From Aceticella autotrophica (lineage in GTDB: Bacteria > Bacillota > Thermoanaerobacteria > Thermoanaerobacterales > Thermoanaerobacteraceae): a stretch of 64,000 nucleotides of DNA. Location of the stretch: positions 558,001 to 622,000 of the forward strand of contig NZ_CP060096.1 of assembly GCF_017357865.1 (NCBI RefSeq), in the 5' to 3' direction. A program made the translations under genes and the position numbers. Below are positions 44,457-57,168 of the stretch, in pieces (the first letter of the stretch is position 1; each line of letters begins with the position of its first letter). Below the pieces are notes generated by a model that saw nothing but the letters and a program-made list of their open reading frames with translations, searched no databases and was not told where the DNA came from.

Positions 44457-44468
44457 GGAGAGGATTAT

Positions 44469-46007
44469 ATGCCCAAAAAATTTGTAATGTTGGTGATACT
44501 TGACGGGTTTGGTATGACGGATGAAATAGAGGGTAATGCAATATATGCGGCAAAAAAGCCAAACCTTGATTATTATTTTAAGACTTATCCAAATACAACA
44601 CTGAAAGCAAGCGGTCTTGCGGTGGGACTTCCGGAAGGTCAGATGGGTAATTCTGAGGTAGGGCATCTTAATATTGGAGCAGGAAGGGTTGTTTATCAAG
44701 AGTTGACTATGATAAGCAAAGACATAGAAGAAGGTGGATTTTTCAAGAAGAAGGAATTCATTGATGCAGTAGATAATGTCAAAAGAAATGGTTCTAAATT
44801 ACATTTGCTTGGTCTTTTGTCAGATGGCGGGGTTCACAGCAATATTACACATCTTTTTGCATTGATGAAACTGGCAAAGGAGCAGGGACTTAATGAGGTA
44901 TATGTGCATGCATTCTTAGACGGAAGAGATGTTCCGCCTGCATGTGCTAAGGTATATTTAGAGAAATTTGAAGAAAAAGCAGTTGAGATGAGTATTGGCA
45001 AGATTGCAACGATTTCGGGAAGGTATTATGCCATGGACAGGGACAAGAGATGGGACAGGACTAAGAAGGCATATGATGCTATTGTATTGGGAAAGGGTGC
45101 TTATGCGGATTCTCCGATAGAAGCGATAGATAAAGCATATGCTAAGGATGTTACAGATGAATTTGTAGAACCGACAGTTATATTAAAAAATGGAAAACCT
45201 GTTGCAACGGTAAATAAAAATGATTCTATAATATTTTTCAATTTTCGTCCGGATAGAGCAAGACAACTGACTGAGGCTTTAATAAATGAAGCATTTAATC
45301 AATTTGAAAGAGAAAATGGCTATATACCTATATATTTTGTTTCAATGACACAGTATGACGAAACATTCAAAAATATTCATGTCGCATATAAGCCGCATAT
45401 TTTAAAAAATACTCTGGGTGAATATTTAAGCAAGAATGGGATAAAACAACTGAGAATTGCAGAAACAGAAAAATATGCACATGTTACCTTTTTCTTTAAT
45501 GGTGGTGTAGAACTGCCGAATAAGGGAGAAGAAAGGGTGCTTATTCCCTCACCCAAGGTTGCTACATATGATTTAAAACCCGAAATGAGTGCATATGAGG
45601 TTACAGATACTGTTATACCAAGGATTTTATCGGAGCAATACGGTTTTATACTGTTGAATTTTGCAAATCCAGATATGGTTGGACATACAGGGGTTTTTGA
45701 TGCGGCTGTCAAAGCAATAGAAACCATTGATGAATGTATTGGGAGGATAGTAAAGGCAGTTGAAAAGACAGGCGGCACAATACTTATTACTGCGGATCAT
45801 GGCAATGCTGAAGAAATGATTGATCCTGTTACAAAGAAACCCCATACAGCCCATACAACAAATCCTGTACCATTTATAATTATCGGTGAAGGTGATTTAG
45901 ACCTAAGAAAAGATGGAAAGCTTGCAGATATAGCTCCGACAGTGCTTGATATAATGGGATTGGCAAAACCACAGGAAATGACTGGGGAATCTATAATTAA
46001 AAGATAA
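44469..46007 (+). CDS. gpmI: Phosphoglycerate mutase, cofactor-independent
   Basis: 512 aa. Interconverts 3- and 2-phosphoglycerate with two Mn ions. [18 protein letters not shown] is the first metal site, [16 protein letters not shown] carries the phosphorylated Ser, DGRDVPP and [11 protein letters not shown] follow, and [20 protein letters not shown] holds late metal ligands. Length is standard. ATG 44469 follows AAGGAGAGG, 12 bases after tpiA. Confidence 0.98.
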   Translation: MPKKFVMLVILDGFGMTDEIEGNAIYAAKKPNLDYYFKTYPNTTLKASGLAVGLPEGQMGNSEVGHLNIGAGRVVYQELTMISKDIEEGGFFKKKEFIDAVDNVKRNGSKLHLLGLLSDGGVHSNITHLFALMKLAKEQGLNEVYVHAFLDGRDVPPACAKVYLEKFEEKAVEMSIGKIATISGRYYAMDRDKRWDRTKKAYDAIVLGKGAYADSPIEAIDKAYAKDVTDEFVEPTVILKNGKPVATVNKNDSIIFFNFRPDRARQLTEALINEAFNQFERENGYIPIYFVSMTQYDETFKNIHVAYKPHILKNTLGEYLSKNGIKQLRIAETEKYAHVTFFFNGGVELPNKGEERVLIPSPKVATYDLKPEMSAYEVTDTVIPRILSEQYGFILLNFANPDMVGHTGVFDAAVKAIETIDECIGRIVKAVEKTGGTILITADHGNAEEMIDPVTKKPHTAHTTNPVPFIIIGEGDLDLRKDGKLADIAPTVLDIMGLAKPQEMTGESIIKR

Positions 46008-46010
46008 TAA

Positions 46011-47312
<1,302 letters not shown>

Positions 47313-47323
47313 TAAAATAGAAG

Positions 47324-47367
47324 GCAAGAAAAGTCTTTCGGTTTTTACTTTTCTTGCTTTTTATTTT
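47324..47367 (+). terminator. Terminator of the glycolytic cluster
   Basis: GCAAGAAAAGT at 47324-47334 pairs with ACTTTTCTTGC at 47347-47357, then a T-run. Confidence 0.88.
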
Positions 47368-47407
47368 AAAATAAATAAAAATTTTTTGCTAAAAATTAAA
47401 AATGGTA

Positions 47408-47436
47408 TTGACAAGATAAGATATATGTTATATAAT
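47408..47436 (+). promoter_or_regulatory. Consensus promoter of the AhpD-like gene
   Basis: TTGACA 47408-47413, 17 bp, TATAAT 47431-47436. Confidence 0.88.
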
Positions 47437-47442
47437 TTAGAC

Positions 47443-47460
47443 ATACCCCCCATAGGAATA
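47443..47460. promoter_or_regulatory. CsoR-like operator, first copy
   Basis: ATACCCCCCATAGGAATA at the expected transcription start. C-rich/G-rich pseudo-palindromes beginning ATACCC are bound by CsoR/CstR-family copper or sulfide sensors. An inverted near-copy is at 47530-47549. Confidence 0.5.
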
Positions 47461-47529
47461 CGGATTTCAAGAAATATTTAATAAAAAATTTTGCAAACTT
47501 TAAAGAATAAATATCTGATATTTTTAAAA

Positions 47530-47549
47530 AATACTCTATGGGGGTTTAT
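47530..47549. promoter_or_regulatory. CsoR-like operator, inverted second copy
   Basis: The reverse complement, AAACCCCCATAGAGTATT, matches the first site in the opposite direction. In RNA the two would also form a long hairpin (ACCCCCCATAG with CTATGGGGGT) directly before the ribosome site. Confidence 0.48.
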
Positions 47550-47575
47550 TAAAAAATAAAAAAGGAGTGTTTTTA

Positions 47576-47932
47576 ATGGCAAACAAACCAGAAGAATTAT
47601 TAAATGATTTAACAAAGGGACTTGGTAATTTAGCAGAGAAGGATCATAATTTCAATAATGGTTTTATGAGATTGATGGGCAGTGTATTCAGAGAAGGTGC
47701 TTTATCAGTTAAAGAAAAAGAGTTAATAGGAATTGCAGTATGCATATATGTAAGATGCGAGTATTGCATTGCTCAGCATGTTTATAAAGCATTGGAAGCC
47801 GGTGCTACACCCGAACAGATAATAGAAGCCGCTGAAGTTGGAGTTGCTTTTGGCGGAGGTCCATCAGTTGCATATCTTGTAACATCACTAATGGATGCAT
47901 TAAATACATTTGCGCCTAAATTCAATAAATAA
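47576..47932 (+). CDS. Carboxymuconolactone-decarboxylase family (AhpD-like) protein
   Basis: 118 aa, soluble helical protein. The redox pair is in VRCEYCIAQHVYKALEAGAT (CxxC with following His), the AhpD-type active site, preceded by LSVKEKELIGIAV. Such proteins act as disulfide reductants in peroxide defence or related thiol chemistry; activity here is inferred. ATG 47576 follows AAAGGAG. Possible CsoR/CstR control suggests a metal or sulfur-species trigger. Confidence 0.9.
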   Translation: MANKPEELLNDLTKGLGNLAEKDHNFNNGFMRLMGSVFREGALSVKEKELIGIAVCIYVRCEYCIAQHVYKALEAGATPEQIIEAAEVGVAFGGGPSVAYLVTSLMDALNTFAPKFNK

Positions 47933-47962
47933 AAGAGCATAATTTTTAACACATAAAGATTA

Positions 47963-48002
47963 AATCTAAAATAAAGTGAGGAAACTCACTTTATTTTAGA
48001 TT
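47963..48002 (+). terminator. Perfect 18-bp hairpin
   Basis: AATCTAAAATAAAGTGAG, GAAA tetraloop, then the full complement. The T-run is weak, but length and position after the AhpD-like gene favour termination. Confidence 0.7.
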
Positions 48003-48125
48003 ATGCCATATAATGGATAATCTTTGTTATATTAAATACTTGATATTTAATATATAATGTAATATAATATGTTCAGGACTAAAAAGAAATTTTATTCTGA
48101 ATAAGAGCGGAGGAATAAAAAAGAT

Positions 48126-48365
48126 ATGTTGAAAATAATTGTGCTTATAATTCATGTTTTAGTCAGCTTATTTTTAATGGCTGTCATATTGTTACAGGAG
48201 GGCAAAAGTGCCGGAATTTCAGGTGTCATATCAGGTGGTGCAGAAACTTTTTTTGGGAAAAATAAAGCCCGCACAATGGAGGGTACCTTAGAGAGACTTA
48301 CGACAATAAGTGCTGTGGTTTTTATAATAACCTCTTTAGTGTTAGCGTTATTGATGGGAAAATAA
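48126..48365 (+). CDS. secG: Preprotein translocase subunit SecG
   Basis: 79 aa with two membrane helices (about 3-22 and 54-75). The connecting loop VILLQEGKSAGISGVISGGA followed by ETFFGKNKARTMEG is the SecG signature. It assists the SecYEG channel. The ribosome site CGGAGG lies 9-10 bases before ATG. Confidence 0.96.
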   Translation: MLKIIVLIIHVLVSLFLMAVILLQEGKSAGISGVISGGAETFFGKNKARTMEGTLERLTTISAVVFIITSLVLALLMGK

Positions 48366-48380
48366 CTTTAGATACAGCAT

Positions 48381-48407
48381 AAAACCCTATAGGGTTTTTA
48401 TTTTTTA
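48381..48407 (+). terminator. Terminator after secG
   Basis: AAAACCCTATAGGGTTTT is a perfect palindrome followed by a T-run. Confidence 0.82.
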
Positions 48408-48432
48408 CAGTTGATTTATCAAGGTGATATGT

Positions 48433-49434
48433 ATGAATTACAGGGAAATATCTGAAGATATCGAATATAGAGTGCTTTCTTCATATGCTGTAAAAAGCAG
48501 AGAAACAAAGGGAAGGAAATTCCCTGAGGAAAAATGCGATATAAGGACAGAATTTCAAAGAGATAGGGACAGAATAATACATTCCAAAGCATTCAGAAGG
48601 CTTAGCCAGAAGACACAGGTATTTATTTCGCCGGAGGGTGACCATTATAGAACAAGGTTAACACATACCTTGGAGGTTTCACAGATTTCTCAAACTATTG
48701 CAAGGGCGCTGAGATTAAATGAAGATTTAACAGAGGCAATAGCCTTAGGGCATGACCTCGGTCATACGCCTTTTGGTCATTCCGGTGAGCAGGTTTTGAA
48801 TGAATTGTTGGCAGAAGGCTTCAGACATAATGAACAAAGTTTGAGAGTAGTTGAACTTTTGGAAAATGGCGGTAAGGGTTTAAATTTAACATGGGAAGTT
48901 AGGGACGGAATCCTGAATCATTCAACATCAGGCAATCCTAACACACTGGAAGGTAAGATAGTACAATTGGCTGATAAAATAGCATATATTAATCATGATA
49001 TAGATGATGCAATAAGAGGTAAAATAATAACTTCTGATGATTTGCCGGAAGATTTAATGCTTATACTTGGCGATACTCATAAAAAAAGGATAAATACCAT
49101 GGTAAAAGATATAATTGAAAATAGTTTAGATAAACCTGAAGTGACTATGAGCAGTCATATTTATCAAGCTACTTATAAATTAAGGGATTTTATGTTTAAA
49201 AGGGTTTATATTGGTTCAAAAGCTAAAAGTGAGGAATCGAAGGCAAAAAATGTAGTTAAACAGTTATTTAATTATTTTTGCGAGAATATAGATAAAATGC
49301 CTGAAGAATTTGTAAATATTTCAAAATTATATAATAATCACAGAGCTGTTGCTGATTATATTGCAGGTATGACCGATAAATATGCAATAATCAATTATAA
49401 GAATATTTTTTTACCATCTCCATGGGATAATTAA
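48433..49434 (+). CDS. dgt: Deoxyguanosinetriphosphate triphosphohydrolase-like protein
   Basis: 333 aa HD-domain enzyme that removes tripolyphosphate from dNTPs. RDRIIHSKAFRRLSQKTQVF near residue 45, RTRLTHTLEVSQ with the first His, LGHDLGHTPFGHSGE with the HD pair, and LADKIAYINHDIDDA with the final Asp are all present. It is the shorter Gram-positive form. ATG 48433 lies 6 bases from AAGGTG. Confidence 0.94.
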   Translation: MNYREISEDIEYRVLSSYAVKSRETKGRKFPEEKCDIRTEFQRDRDRIIHSKAFRRLSQKTQVFISPEGDHYRTRLTHTLEVSQISQTIARALRLNEDLTEAIALGHDLGHTPFGHSGEQVLNELLAEGFRHNEQSLRVVELLENGGKGLNLTWEVRDGILNHSTSGNPNTLEGKIVQLADKIAYINHDIDDAIRGKIITSDDLPEDLMLILGDTHKKRINTMVKDIIENSLDKPEVTMSSHIYQATYKLRDFMFKRVYIGSKAKSEESKAKNVVKQLFNYFCENIDKMPEEFVNISKLYNNHRAVADYIAGMTDKYAIINYKNIFLPSPWDN

Positions 49435-49572
49435 AAATTTTTTAAAATAATTAAACTTTTTAGAAGGATTTTAAGTATTTTTGTCGAATGTATTATTCTT
49501 AGGGAAAGTATAAAGTATAAAAAAGGATTTCTTAGAATTTTGTCGAAAAGATATATTAATAAGGTGGTGTAT

Positions 49573-51402
49573 ATGTCCTTTTCAAAAGATGTTATTGATA
49601 AAGTAATAGAAGAAAATGATATTATAGATATAATATCGCAATATGTAGAATTAAAAAAGTCTGGAAAGGATTATAAAGGACTTTGTCCTTTTCATCATGA
49701 AAAAACACCCTCCTTCAATGTAAGTCAAGAAAAACAATTATATCATTGCTTTGGATGCCATGCAAGCGGAAATGTTATTACCTTTGTAATGAATATGGAA
49801 AATTTGAATTTTATTGAAGCCGTTGAGTACTTGGCAGAAAAAGCCGGCATAAAAATCAATGAGGATAATTTATCTGGCAATGAATATAAAACAAAAAAAT
49901 TAAAAGATGAAATTTTCAAAGCCAATAAATTGGCAGCATTAAATTTTCATAGAAGATTATATTCAAAAATTGGACATGCGGCGTTAGAATACTTATATGG
50001 AAGAGGTATTGATGACAGTACAATTAAGAAGTTTGGACTAGGTTTTTCGCCTGTTAACGGTGATGAGGTGACAGAATTTTTAAGGAATCAAGGTTTTTCT
50101 CAGGAGTTTTTATTGACTGCGGGATTATCATTGAAAAGTGTCAGCAGGAAGTACCATGATAGATTTAAAAACAGGATAATGTTTCCTATAATTGATGTAA
50201 AGAATAATGTAATAGGTTTTGGAGGAAGGGTTTTGGATAATTCGCTTCCCAAATATTTAAATACACCTGAAACACCTGTTTTTAAAAAGAGCAAAACTCT
50301 TTATGCTATTAATTATGCTAAAAAGTCAAAGGAGGATAAATTTGTAATTGTTGAAGGATATATGGATGCAATTGCCCTTCATCAGTGTGGAATTGATTTT
50401 GCAGTAGCATCGCTGGGTACGGCATTAACAAGTGAACAAGGGAAACTCATAAAAAAATACAGAGAAAATGTTGTGATTTCATATGATGCAGATGAAGCTG
50501 GTGTTAATGCAACTTTAAGAGGACTTGATATACTTGAGGGGCTTAATTTAAATGTATCGATATCAACGGTTCCAAAGGGAAAAGACCCAGATGAATTTGT
50601 TAGGAAAGAAGGCATTGAAGCTTTTCGAAAGATGCTTCAAAATGCGGAGCCTTTAATTGAATATAAAATTAAAATGTATAAAAAAGATATTGATTTAAGC
50701 CGTCCGGAGGATAAGATTAAATATATAAAAAAAATAAGCAGTGATTTATCCTTAATTAAAGACCAAGTAAAGCGTGATGTTTATATTTCAATTGTATCAA
50801 AAGATGTGCAAATACCGGAAAATACGGTTAGAACAGAAATCGAGCAATTTGTCAATAGGTTTTCTAAAAATAATGAAAAAAGTAGGTATACAGTTGGCAA
50901 GATTAGGCATAATAATAAATACGGTAGTATGAAAAAATCCTCTTCGGTTAAATATTTAATAGCATTGTTGTTATTTGACAATAAGATTTACGAAAAAATA
51001 AAAGCGAAACTAAATCTACATGACATAAATGATGATAACTTAAAGCTTATTTTAGATTTTATAAAGGGGAAATTAGAAAATGGCAATAAAGTAAATATCA
51101 ATGATATAAGTTATCTAATGCAGGACGAAAAAATGATGCAAGAGTTTAAAGATATATTTGAAATACTTTATAATATTCACTTGTCAGACAAACATGGCGA
51201 GGGACAGGGAAGTACGATTAGTGATAAATTAATTGATGATTGTATAAGCAATATTACAGAAATGAATTTAAAATTAAAGATATCGCAAATAAAGAAGGAA
51301 ATTAGTAAAACATCTATGATTGGCGACATAGCAAGAGAAAAAGAATTGCTATTACAATTGCAGAAATATGAAAAGGAGATGCTGATGTTAAAAAATGGCT
51401 GA
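49573..51402 (+). CDS. dnaG: DNA primase
   Basis: 609 aa. Makes RNA primers at replication forks. N-terminal zinc site [11 protein letters not shown] with CFGCHASGN (CHC2 type), the RNA-polymerase domain with KFGLGFSP and FGGRVLDN, the Toprim residues in [10 protein letters not shown] and [11 protein letters not shown], and a C-terminal helicase-binding region. ATG 49573 follows AAGGTGGTG. A rpoD gene begins just after its end, the usual macromolecular-synthesis operon order. Confidence 0.97.
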   Translation: MSFSKDVIDKVIEENDIIDIISQYVELKKSGKDYKGLCPFHHEKTPSFNVSQEKQLYHCFGCHASGNVITFVMNMENLNFIEAVEYLAEKAGIKINEDNLSGNEYKTKKLKDEIFKANKLAALNFHRRLYSKIGHAALEYLYGRGIDDSTIKKFGLGFSPVNGDEVTEFLRNQGFSQEFLLTAGLSLKSVSRKYHDRFKNRIMFPIIDVKNNVIGFGGRVLDNSLPKYLNTPETPVFKKSKTLYAINYAKKSKEDKFVIVEGYMDAIALHQCGIDFAVASLGTALTSEQGKLIKKYRENVVISYDADEAGVNATLRGLDILEGLNLNVSISTVPKGKDPDEFVRKEGIEAFRKMLQNAEPLIEYKIKMYKKDIDLSRPEDKIKYIKKISSDLSLIKDQVKRDVYISIVSKDVQIPENTVRTEIEQFVNRFSKNNEKSRYTVGKIRHNNKYGSMKKSSSVKYLIALLLFDNKIYEKIKAKLNLHDINDDNLKLILDFIKGKLENGNKVNINDISYLMQDEKMMQEFKDIFEILYNIHLSDKHGEGQGSTISDKLIDDCISNITEMNLKLKISQIKKEISKTSMIGDIAREKELLLQLQKYEKEMLMLKNG

Positions 51403-51433
51403 TAATAAGGTTACCCAGAGGGGGAGGATACCC

Positions 51434-52504
51434 ATGAGTGAAGAAGAAGCAAAAAATTTAATTAAAGAGCTTATAAATAAAGGTAAAAAAAATGGGATGC
51501 TCACATATAGTGAAATAATGAACTCACTGGAGGATTGTGATTTAAATACCGATCAAATAGAAAAAGTGTATGATACCTTTGAAAAACTGGGTATTGAGAT
51601 TGTTGGCGAAGAACCACAGCAGATTGATGTTGCTCCTGAGGAGATAGAGCTTGATTTAACAATACCTGAGGGTATCAGCATTGAAGACCCCGTGAGGATG
51701 TATCTTAAAGAAATAGGGAAGGTGCCGCTTTTAACACCTGATGAGGAGATAGAACTTGCAAAAAGGATAGCTCAAGGTGACGAAGAAGCTAAGAAAAGGC
51801 TGTCAGAAGCGAATTTAAGGCTTGTTGTGAGTATTGCTAAAAGGTATGTAGGAAGAGGGATGCTTTTCCTTGATTTGATACAGGAAGGTAATCTTGGTCT
51901 TATGAAGGCTGTAGAAAAATTTGATCATAGGAAAGGATATAAATTCAGCACATATGCTACCTGGTGGATAAGGCAGGCTATAACACGGGCTATTGCAGAC
52001 CAAGCCAGAACTATTAGGATACCGGTTCATATGGTGGAAACAATAAATAAACTTATAAGAGTATCAAGGCAACTATTACAGGAATTAGGACGTGAACCGA
52101 CGCCTGAAGAAATAGCTGAAGAAATGGATTTAACGGTAGAAAAGGTAAGAGAGATAATGAAGATTGCACAAGAACCGGTATCACTGGAAACGCCTATTGG
52201 AGAAGAAGAAGACAGTCATCTTGGGGATTTTATTCCTGACGAGGATGCACCTGCACCTGCAGAAGCGGCTGCATTTACAATGTTGAAAGAGCAATTAATA
52301 GATGTGCTTGATTCATTGACACCAAGAGAAGAAAAAGTTTTAAAGCTGAGATTTGGTTTAGAGGATGGACGAGCAAGAACCTTAGAGGAAGTTGGGAAAG
52401 AATTCAATGTGACAAGAGAACGTATAAGACAAATAGAAGCAAAGGCTCTTCGCAAGTTAAGACACCCTTCTCGATCCAAGAAATTAAAGGATTTTTTTGA
52501 TTAA
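51434..52504 (+). CDS. rpoD: RNA polymerase sigma factor SigA (RpoD)
   Basis: 356 aa housekeeping sigma factor. Region 1.2 is [20 protein letters not shown], region 2 has [20 protein letters not shown] and [16 protein letters not shown] (-10 recognition), region 3 [12 protein letters not shown], region 4.2 [20 protein letters not shown] (-35 recognition). Start: ATG 51434 has an excellent GGGGGAGG site; ATG 51395, overlapping dnaG, has none but would keep a slightly longer region 1.1, so it stays possible. Confidence 0.97.
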   Translation: MSEEEAKNLIKELINKGKKNGMLTYSEIMNSLEDCDLNTDQIEKVYDTFEKLGIEIVGEEPQQIDVAPEEIELDLTIPEGISIEDPVRMYLKEIGKVPLLTPDEEIELAKRIAQGDEEAKKRLSEANLRLVVSIAKRYVGRGMLFLDLIQEGNLGLMKAVEKFDHRKGYKFSTYATWWIRQAITRAIADQARTIRIPVHMVETINKLIRVSRQLLQELGREPTPEEIAEEMDLTVEKVREIMKIAQEPVSLETPIGEEEDSHLGDFIPDEDAPAPAEAAAFTMLKEQLIDVLDSLTPREEKVLKLRFGLEDGRARTLEEVGKEFNVTRERIRQIEAKALRKLRHPSRSKKLKDFFD

Positions 52505-52516
52505 AAATTGTTCAGC

Positions 52517-52550
52517 CATTACCTGCTCTTGAATCAAAGGGCAGGTAATG
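52517..52550 (+). terminator. Hairpin after rpoD
   Basis: CATTACCTGC pairs with GCAGGTAATG across a 14-base loop; no T-run follows, so termination strength is uncertain. Confidence 0.6.
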
Positions 52551-52583
52551 AAGCAAGAACATAAAAATGATGCTTGAAAGTCA

Positions 52584-52612
52584 TTGACAATGATAAAAAA
52601 AAAGTATATACT
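52584..52612 (+). promoter_or_regulatory. Promoter of the tRNA-Met/trmK unit
   Basis: TTGACA 52584-52589, 17 bp, TATACT 52607-52612. Confidence 0.82.
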
Positions 52613-52664
52613 ATATTATGAATCCAGAATATTTGAGTTAAATTTTAAAATGTGGAGTATATGA

Positions 52665-52740
52665 GGGCCTTTAGCTCAGCTGGAAGAGCGGTCGGCTCAT
52701 AACCGATTGGTCCGGGGTTCGAGTCCCTGAAGGCCCACCA
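52665..52740 (+). tRNA. tRNA with CAT anticodon (Met, or Ile2)
   Basis: Cloverleaf: acceptor GGGCCTT/AAGGCCC, D arm AGCTCAGCTGG, anticodon loop CTCATAA with CAT at 52698-52700, T arm CGGGGTTCGAGTCCCTG, encoded CCA. It is not an initiator, since position 1 pairs. CAT can be elongator Met or lysidine-modified Ile2; the CTCATAA loop is seen in both clostridial groups, so identity is left open. Confidence 0.95.
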
Positions 52741-52792
52741 TCTATAAAGAAAGGCATAACATTTGTATAACAAATGTTTTTTATTTTTCAAT

Positions 52793-53509
52793 ATGGTGAA
52801 ATTGTCAAAAAGGCTTCTATCGATTATCGATAAGATTCCTCAAGGCTCAAAGGTAGCAGATATTGGAACAGATCATGGTTATATACCTGTTTATTTAAAA
52901 TTACAAGGCATATCAAATTATATTATAGCATCAGATAATCGTATAGGTTCATTGAATAAAGCAATTAAAATAATCGAAGAATATAACCTAAGCGAATTCA
53001 TATTTCCAAGATTAGGTGCAGGTATTACTGTACTTAAAAAAGGTGAGGTTGATACCATTATTGTTGCAGGAATGGGTGGTATATCAATTGCCGAGATTTT
53101 GGATAAGGGGAAAGAGATACAAAATACTGTAAAAAGATTTGTGTTTCAGCCAATGAAGGCATCAGATTATTTAAGGAAATATCTTTTTAAAAATGAATTT
53201 AAAATTATTGATGAGGACCTTGTGAAAGAGCAGGATAAATATTATGAAGTAATTGTTGCAGAACATGGTAAAGAGGAAATTTATGATGAAATTTATTTTG
53301 AAGTAGGGAAAAAACTTTTTGAAAAGCGGCATTGTTTATTAAAGGATTTTATTAAATATAAAATAAATAAATTGAGAAAAATAAAAGAAAAGGTTTTTAA
53401 AAGTGTAAACAATGAATGGAAAATAAAAAAAACCATTGATAAAATAAAAAAATATGAGGTGTTGCTGCATGAGCTTGAAGTGTCAAACAATAGCAGGAAT
53501 GATGGATAA
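52793..53509 (+). CDS. trmK: tRNA (adenine-22-N1)-methyltransferase
   Basis: About 238 aa. SAM-dependent Rossmann enzyme that methylates A22 of tRNAs. KLSKRLLSIIDKIPQGSKVA then DIGTDHGYIPVYL is the family start with motif I; IIVAGMGGISIAEIL is motif IV, and FQPMKASDYLRKYL follows. A Lys-rich C-terminal coiled coil is typical. The start is ambiguous: TTG 52763 has GAAAGG at good spacing, while ATG 52793 matches the family N-terminus but has no clear site. It directly follows a tRNA gene. Confidence 0.92.
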   Translation: MVKLSKRLLSIIDKIPQGSKVADIGTDHGYIPVYLKLQGISNYIIASDNRIGSLNKAIKIIEEYNLSEFIFPRLGAGITVLKKGEVDTIIVAGMGGISIAEILDKGKEIQNTVKRFVFQPMKASDYLRKYLFKNEFKIIDEDLVKEQDKYYEVIVAEHGKEEIYDEIYFEVGKKLFEKRHCLLKDFIKYKINKLRKIKEKVFKSVNNEWKIKKTIDKIKKYEVLLHELEVSNNSRNDG

Positions 53510-54584
53510 ACTTGCCCCAAGGAAATATGCAGAAGATTGGGACAATGTAGGGCTTATAATTGGAAATCCGCAAAAAGATGTTTCAACTGTTTTAATTGCA
53601 CTTGATATTACTTTTGATGTTATTAGAGAAGCGATAGAAAAAAATGTTGATATGATTGTTACGCATCATCCTGTTATATTTAAACCGGTAAAAAATATAC
53701 GTACGGATAATTCACAGGGGAAAATAATAGATTTATTAATAAAAAATGATATAGCGGTATATACGGCACATACTAATTTTGATATAACCAAAAGCGGAAT
53801 GAATGACATCTTATGCAACACCTTAGGAATTTATAATGAAGAAGTTCTTGATGTTACATATTTTGAAGAATATAAAAAAATTGTTGTATATGTTCCTATT
53901 GAATACAAAGATATCGTTAAGAATGCTATGTGTAGTGCAGGCGCAGGTTTTATAGGTAATTACAGTGATTGTACTTATCAAATTATTGGCACAGGAACTT
54001 TTAAACCCCTCGAGGGAGCAAATCCATTTATTGGTGAAATAGGAAAAATTGAAAATGTTCAAGAAGTTAGGATAGAAACCATTGTACCCAAGAAACTTAC
54101 AAATAGGGTTATTAGTTCAATGTTAAAGGTGCATCCCTATGAGGAGGTGGCATATGATATTTATCCTCTTGAAACCTTTTATGATGAATATGGGCTTGGG
54201 AAGATTGGATATATAAAGGAGACAAGTCTGAAGGATTTGGCAGAACAGGTTAAATCAAAATTAAAAATACCAATTTTGAGGGTTGTAGGCGAACTAAATA
54301 AGACAATAAATAAAGTAGCAATTTGCGGAGGAAGTGGTGGAAGCCTTATATCTAAGGCGGCATTTAAAGGAGCAGATGTTTTGATATCGGGGGATATTGG
54401 ATATCATGATGCAATCGATGCCTCACTTCTTGGACTTTCGGTAATTGATGCAGGTCATTTTGGTACTGAGAAAATAGCAATTAATTTTATTGCTGAATAC
54501 ATAATAGATGAGGTACAAAAACATGAACTTGATTTAAATGTAATAAAAAGTGAAGAGCAGAAGGACCCATTCATTTTTATATAA
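53469..54584 (+). CDS. Nif3-like dinuclear-metal protein (YqfO type)
   Basis: 371 aa. APRKYAEDWDNVGLIIGNP near residue 15, VTHHPVIFKPVK (metal His pair), TAHTNFDI, and C-terminal HPYEEVAYDIYPL with DAGHFGTEKIA form the GTP-cyclohydrolase-I-type-2/Nif3 family. The 120-residue middle insert (YIPV/PII-like domain) identifies the long YqfO form. Function is unsettled. ATG 53469 follows GAGGTG and overlaps trmK by 41 bases; the trmK-nif3 pairing is widely conserved. Confidence 0.93.
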   Translation: MSLKCQTIAGMMDKLAPRKYAEDWDNVGLIIGNPQKDVSTVLIALDITFDVIREAIEKNVDMIVTHHPVIFKPVKNIRTDNSQGKIIDLLIKNDIAVYTAHTNFDITKSGMNDILCNTLGIYNEEVLDVTYFEEYKKIVVYVPIEYKDIVKNAMCSAGAGFIGNYSDCTYQIIGTGTFKPLEGANPFIGEIGKIENVQEVRIETIVPKKLTNRVISSMLKVHPYEEVAYDIYPLETFYDEYGLGKIGYIKETSLKDLAEQVKSKLKIPILRVVGELNKTINKVAICGGSGGSLISKAAFKGADVLISGDIGYHDAIDASLLGLSVIDAGHFGTEKIAINFIAEYIIDEVQKHELDLNVIKSEEQKDPFIFI

Positions 54585-54650
54585 CTTCCAATTAATTTCC
54601 ATTTGACGATGAATAATATATATGATAATATATATTTGCTGAATAAATTA

Positions 54651-55080
54651 TACGAGTAAGCCGGATGGTCGCATGCATTTGCATGAGGAAAGTCCGAGCT
54701 CCATAGGGCAAGATGCCGGGTAACACCCGGTGGAGGTGACTCCAAGGAAAGTGCAACAGAGATATACCGCCATTCGGATGATGGATGTCGGATCTGAAAA
54801 GTCAGAATTAAAATTGATGAATGATTGATTATTGCTCTAATCTGACTTTTGACTTCTGATTTCTAACTCCGTTGTGGTAAGGGTGGAAAGGCGAGGTAAG
54901 AGCTCACCAGCAGCCAGGCGACTGGACTGCTCTGTAAACCCCATCTGGAGCAAGGTAGAATAGGAGGGATTACGCAGTTGCCCGCTGTTCCCTCGGGTAA
55001 AACCGCTAAAGATGTCAGGCAACTGGCATCGTAGATAGATGACCGTCTAAGACAGAACTCGGCTTACAGACTTGCTCGTA
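54651..55080 (+). ncRNA. rnpB: RNase P RNA, type A-like, with an enlarged P12
   Basis: Catalytic RNA that trims tRNA 5' leaders. Conserved strings: GAGGAAAGTCCGAGCTCC near the 5' end, GGAAAGTGCAACAGAGATATACCGCC, GGTAAGGGTGGAAAGGCG, AGAGCTCACCAGC, and the 3' AGACAGAACTCGGCTTACAG. The ends pair (TACGAG with CTCGTA). Between about 54790 and 54870 an AT-rich insertion forms a long hairpin in the P12 position. No protein gene here is real; frames in it are chance. Confidence 0.95.
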
Positions 55081-55129
55081 TATATTAATTAAGTAACTAA
55101 AATTTCTGTCCTTTTTAAAAAAGTTTAAG

Positions 55130-55170
55130 AGAAAGAGTCCTTTTTTAAAAAGGGCTTTTTCTGTTTTATT
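55130..55170 (+). terminator. Terminator after rnpB
   Basis: AGAAAGAGTCCTTTTTT pairs with AAAAAGGGCTTTTTCT, then TGTTTTATTTT. Confidence 0.78.
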
Positions 55171-55266
55171 TTGTGATAAATAAATATATAATTGTAAAAG
55201 AATAAATATGAAAATATAAAAATTTTAAATTTCATTTAATTGTATTATAATATATATGAGAATTGA

Positions 55267-56418
<1,152 letters not shown>

Positions 56419-56448
56419 TTAATTTGTCTTAGAGGGAGGAAAGTAACT

Positions 56449-57150
56449 TTGAGTATCCATATAAATGCAAAACAAAATGATATTGCTGAAACCGTATTGC
56501 TTCCAGGTGATCCTTTAAGAGCAAAATATATTGCAGAAAATTTTTTGGAGGATGCTGTATGTTATAACAAGGTTAGAGGGATGTATGGATTTACAGGAAA
56601 ATATAAAGGGAAAAGAGTTTCTGTTCAGGGTACCGGTATGGGTATTCCTTCATTGTCAATATATGCCAATGAACTTATTGAAGAATATAAAGTAAAAAAT
56701 CTCATTAGGATAGGAACATGCGGGTCAATGCAGCCTGATATAAAATTAAGGGATATTATAATAGCAATGGCATCATCAACCGATTCCGCCATAAACAAAA
56801 TAAGGTTTAATGGAATGGATTATGCACCAACAGCAAGTTTTATTTTACTAAAGAAGGCTTATGATATAGCAGTTAAAAAGGATATCAATGTAAAAGTAGG
56901 AGGCATATTGACTTCTGATACATTCTATCATGATGACCCTGATGATTGGAAATTATGGGCAAAGTTTGGAGTCTTAGCAGTTGAGATGGAAACAAGCGGT
57001 TTATATACACTTGCAGCAAAATACCATGTAGATGCTCTTTCAATCTTAACCGTAAGTGATAGTCTTGTTACAGGTGATACTACAACTTCGCATGAAAGAG
57101 AAAAAACATTTAAGGACATGTTAAATATAGCATTGGAATTAATCGAATAA
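56449..57150 (+). CDS. deoD: Purine-nucleoside phosphorylase, DeoD type
   Basis: 233 aa, hexameric family. [20 protein letters not shown] near residue 20, [39 protein letters not shown], and [16 protein letters not shown] with the late [15 protein letters not shown] complete the active site. It phosphorolyses purine nucleosides for salvage. TTG 56449 follows GAGGGAGGAAAG. Confidence 0.95.
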   Translation: MSIHINAKQNDIAETVLLPGDPLRAKYIAENFLEDAVCYNKVRGMYGFTGKYKGKRVSVQGTGMGIPSLSIYANELIEEYKVKNLIRIGTCGSMQPDIKLRDIIIAMASSTDSAINKIRFNGMDYAPTASFILLKKAYDIAVKKDINVKVGGILTSDTFYHDDPDDWKLWAKFGVLAVEMETSGLYTLAAKYHVDALSILTVSDSLVTGDTTTSHEREKTFKDMLNIALELIE

Positions 57151-57168
57151 ATATTGGGAGGTTTAGGT

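Noticed and set aside
54837-55022. Minus-strand reading frame inside the rnpB region
   Set aside because: It lies entirely in RNase P RNA, has no ribosome site and no family match.
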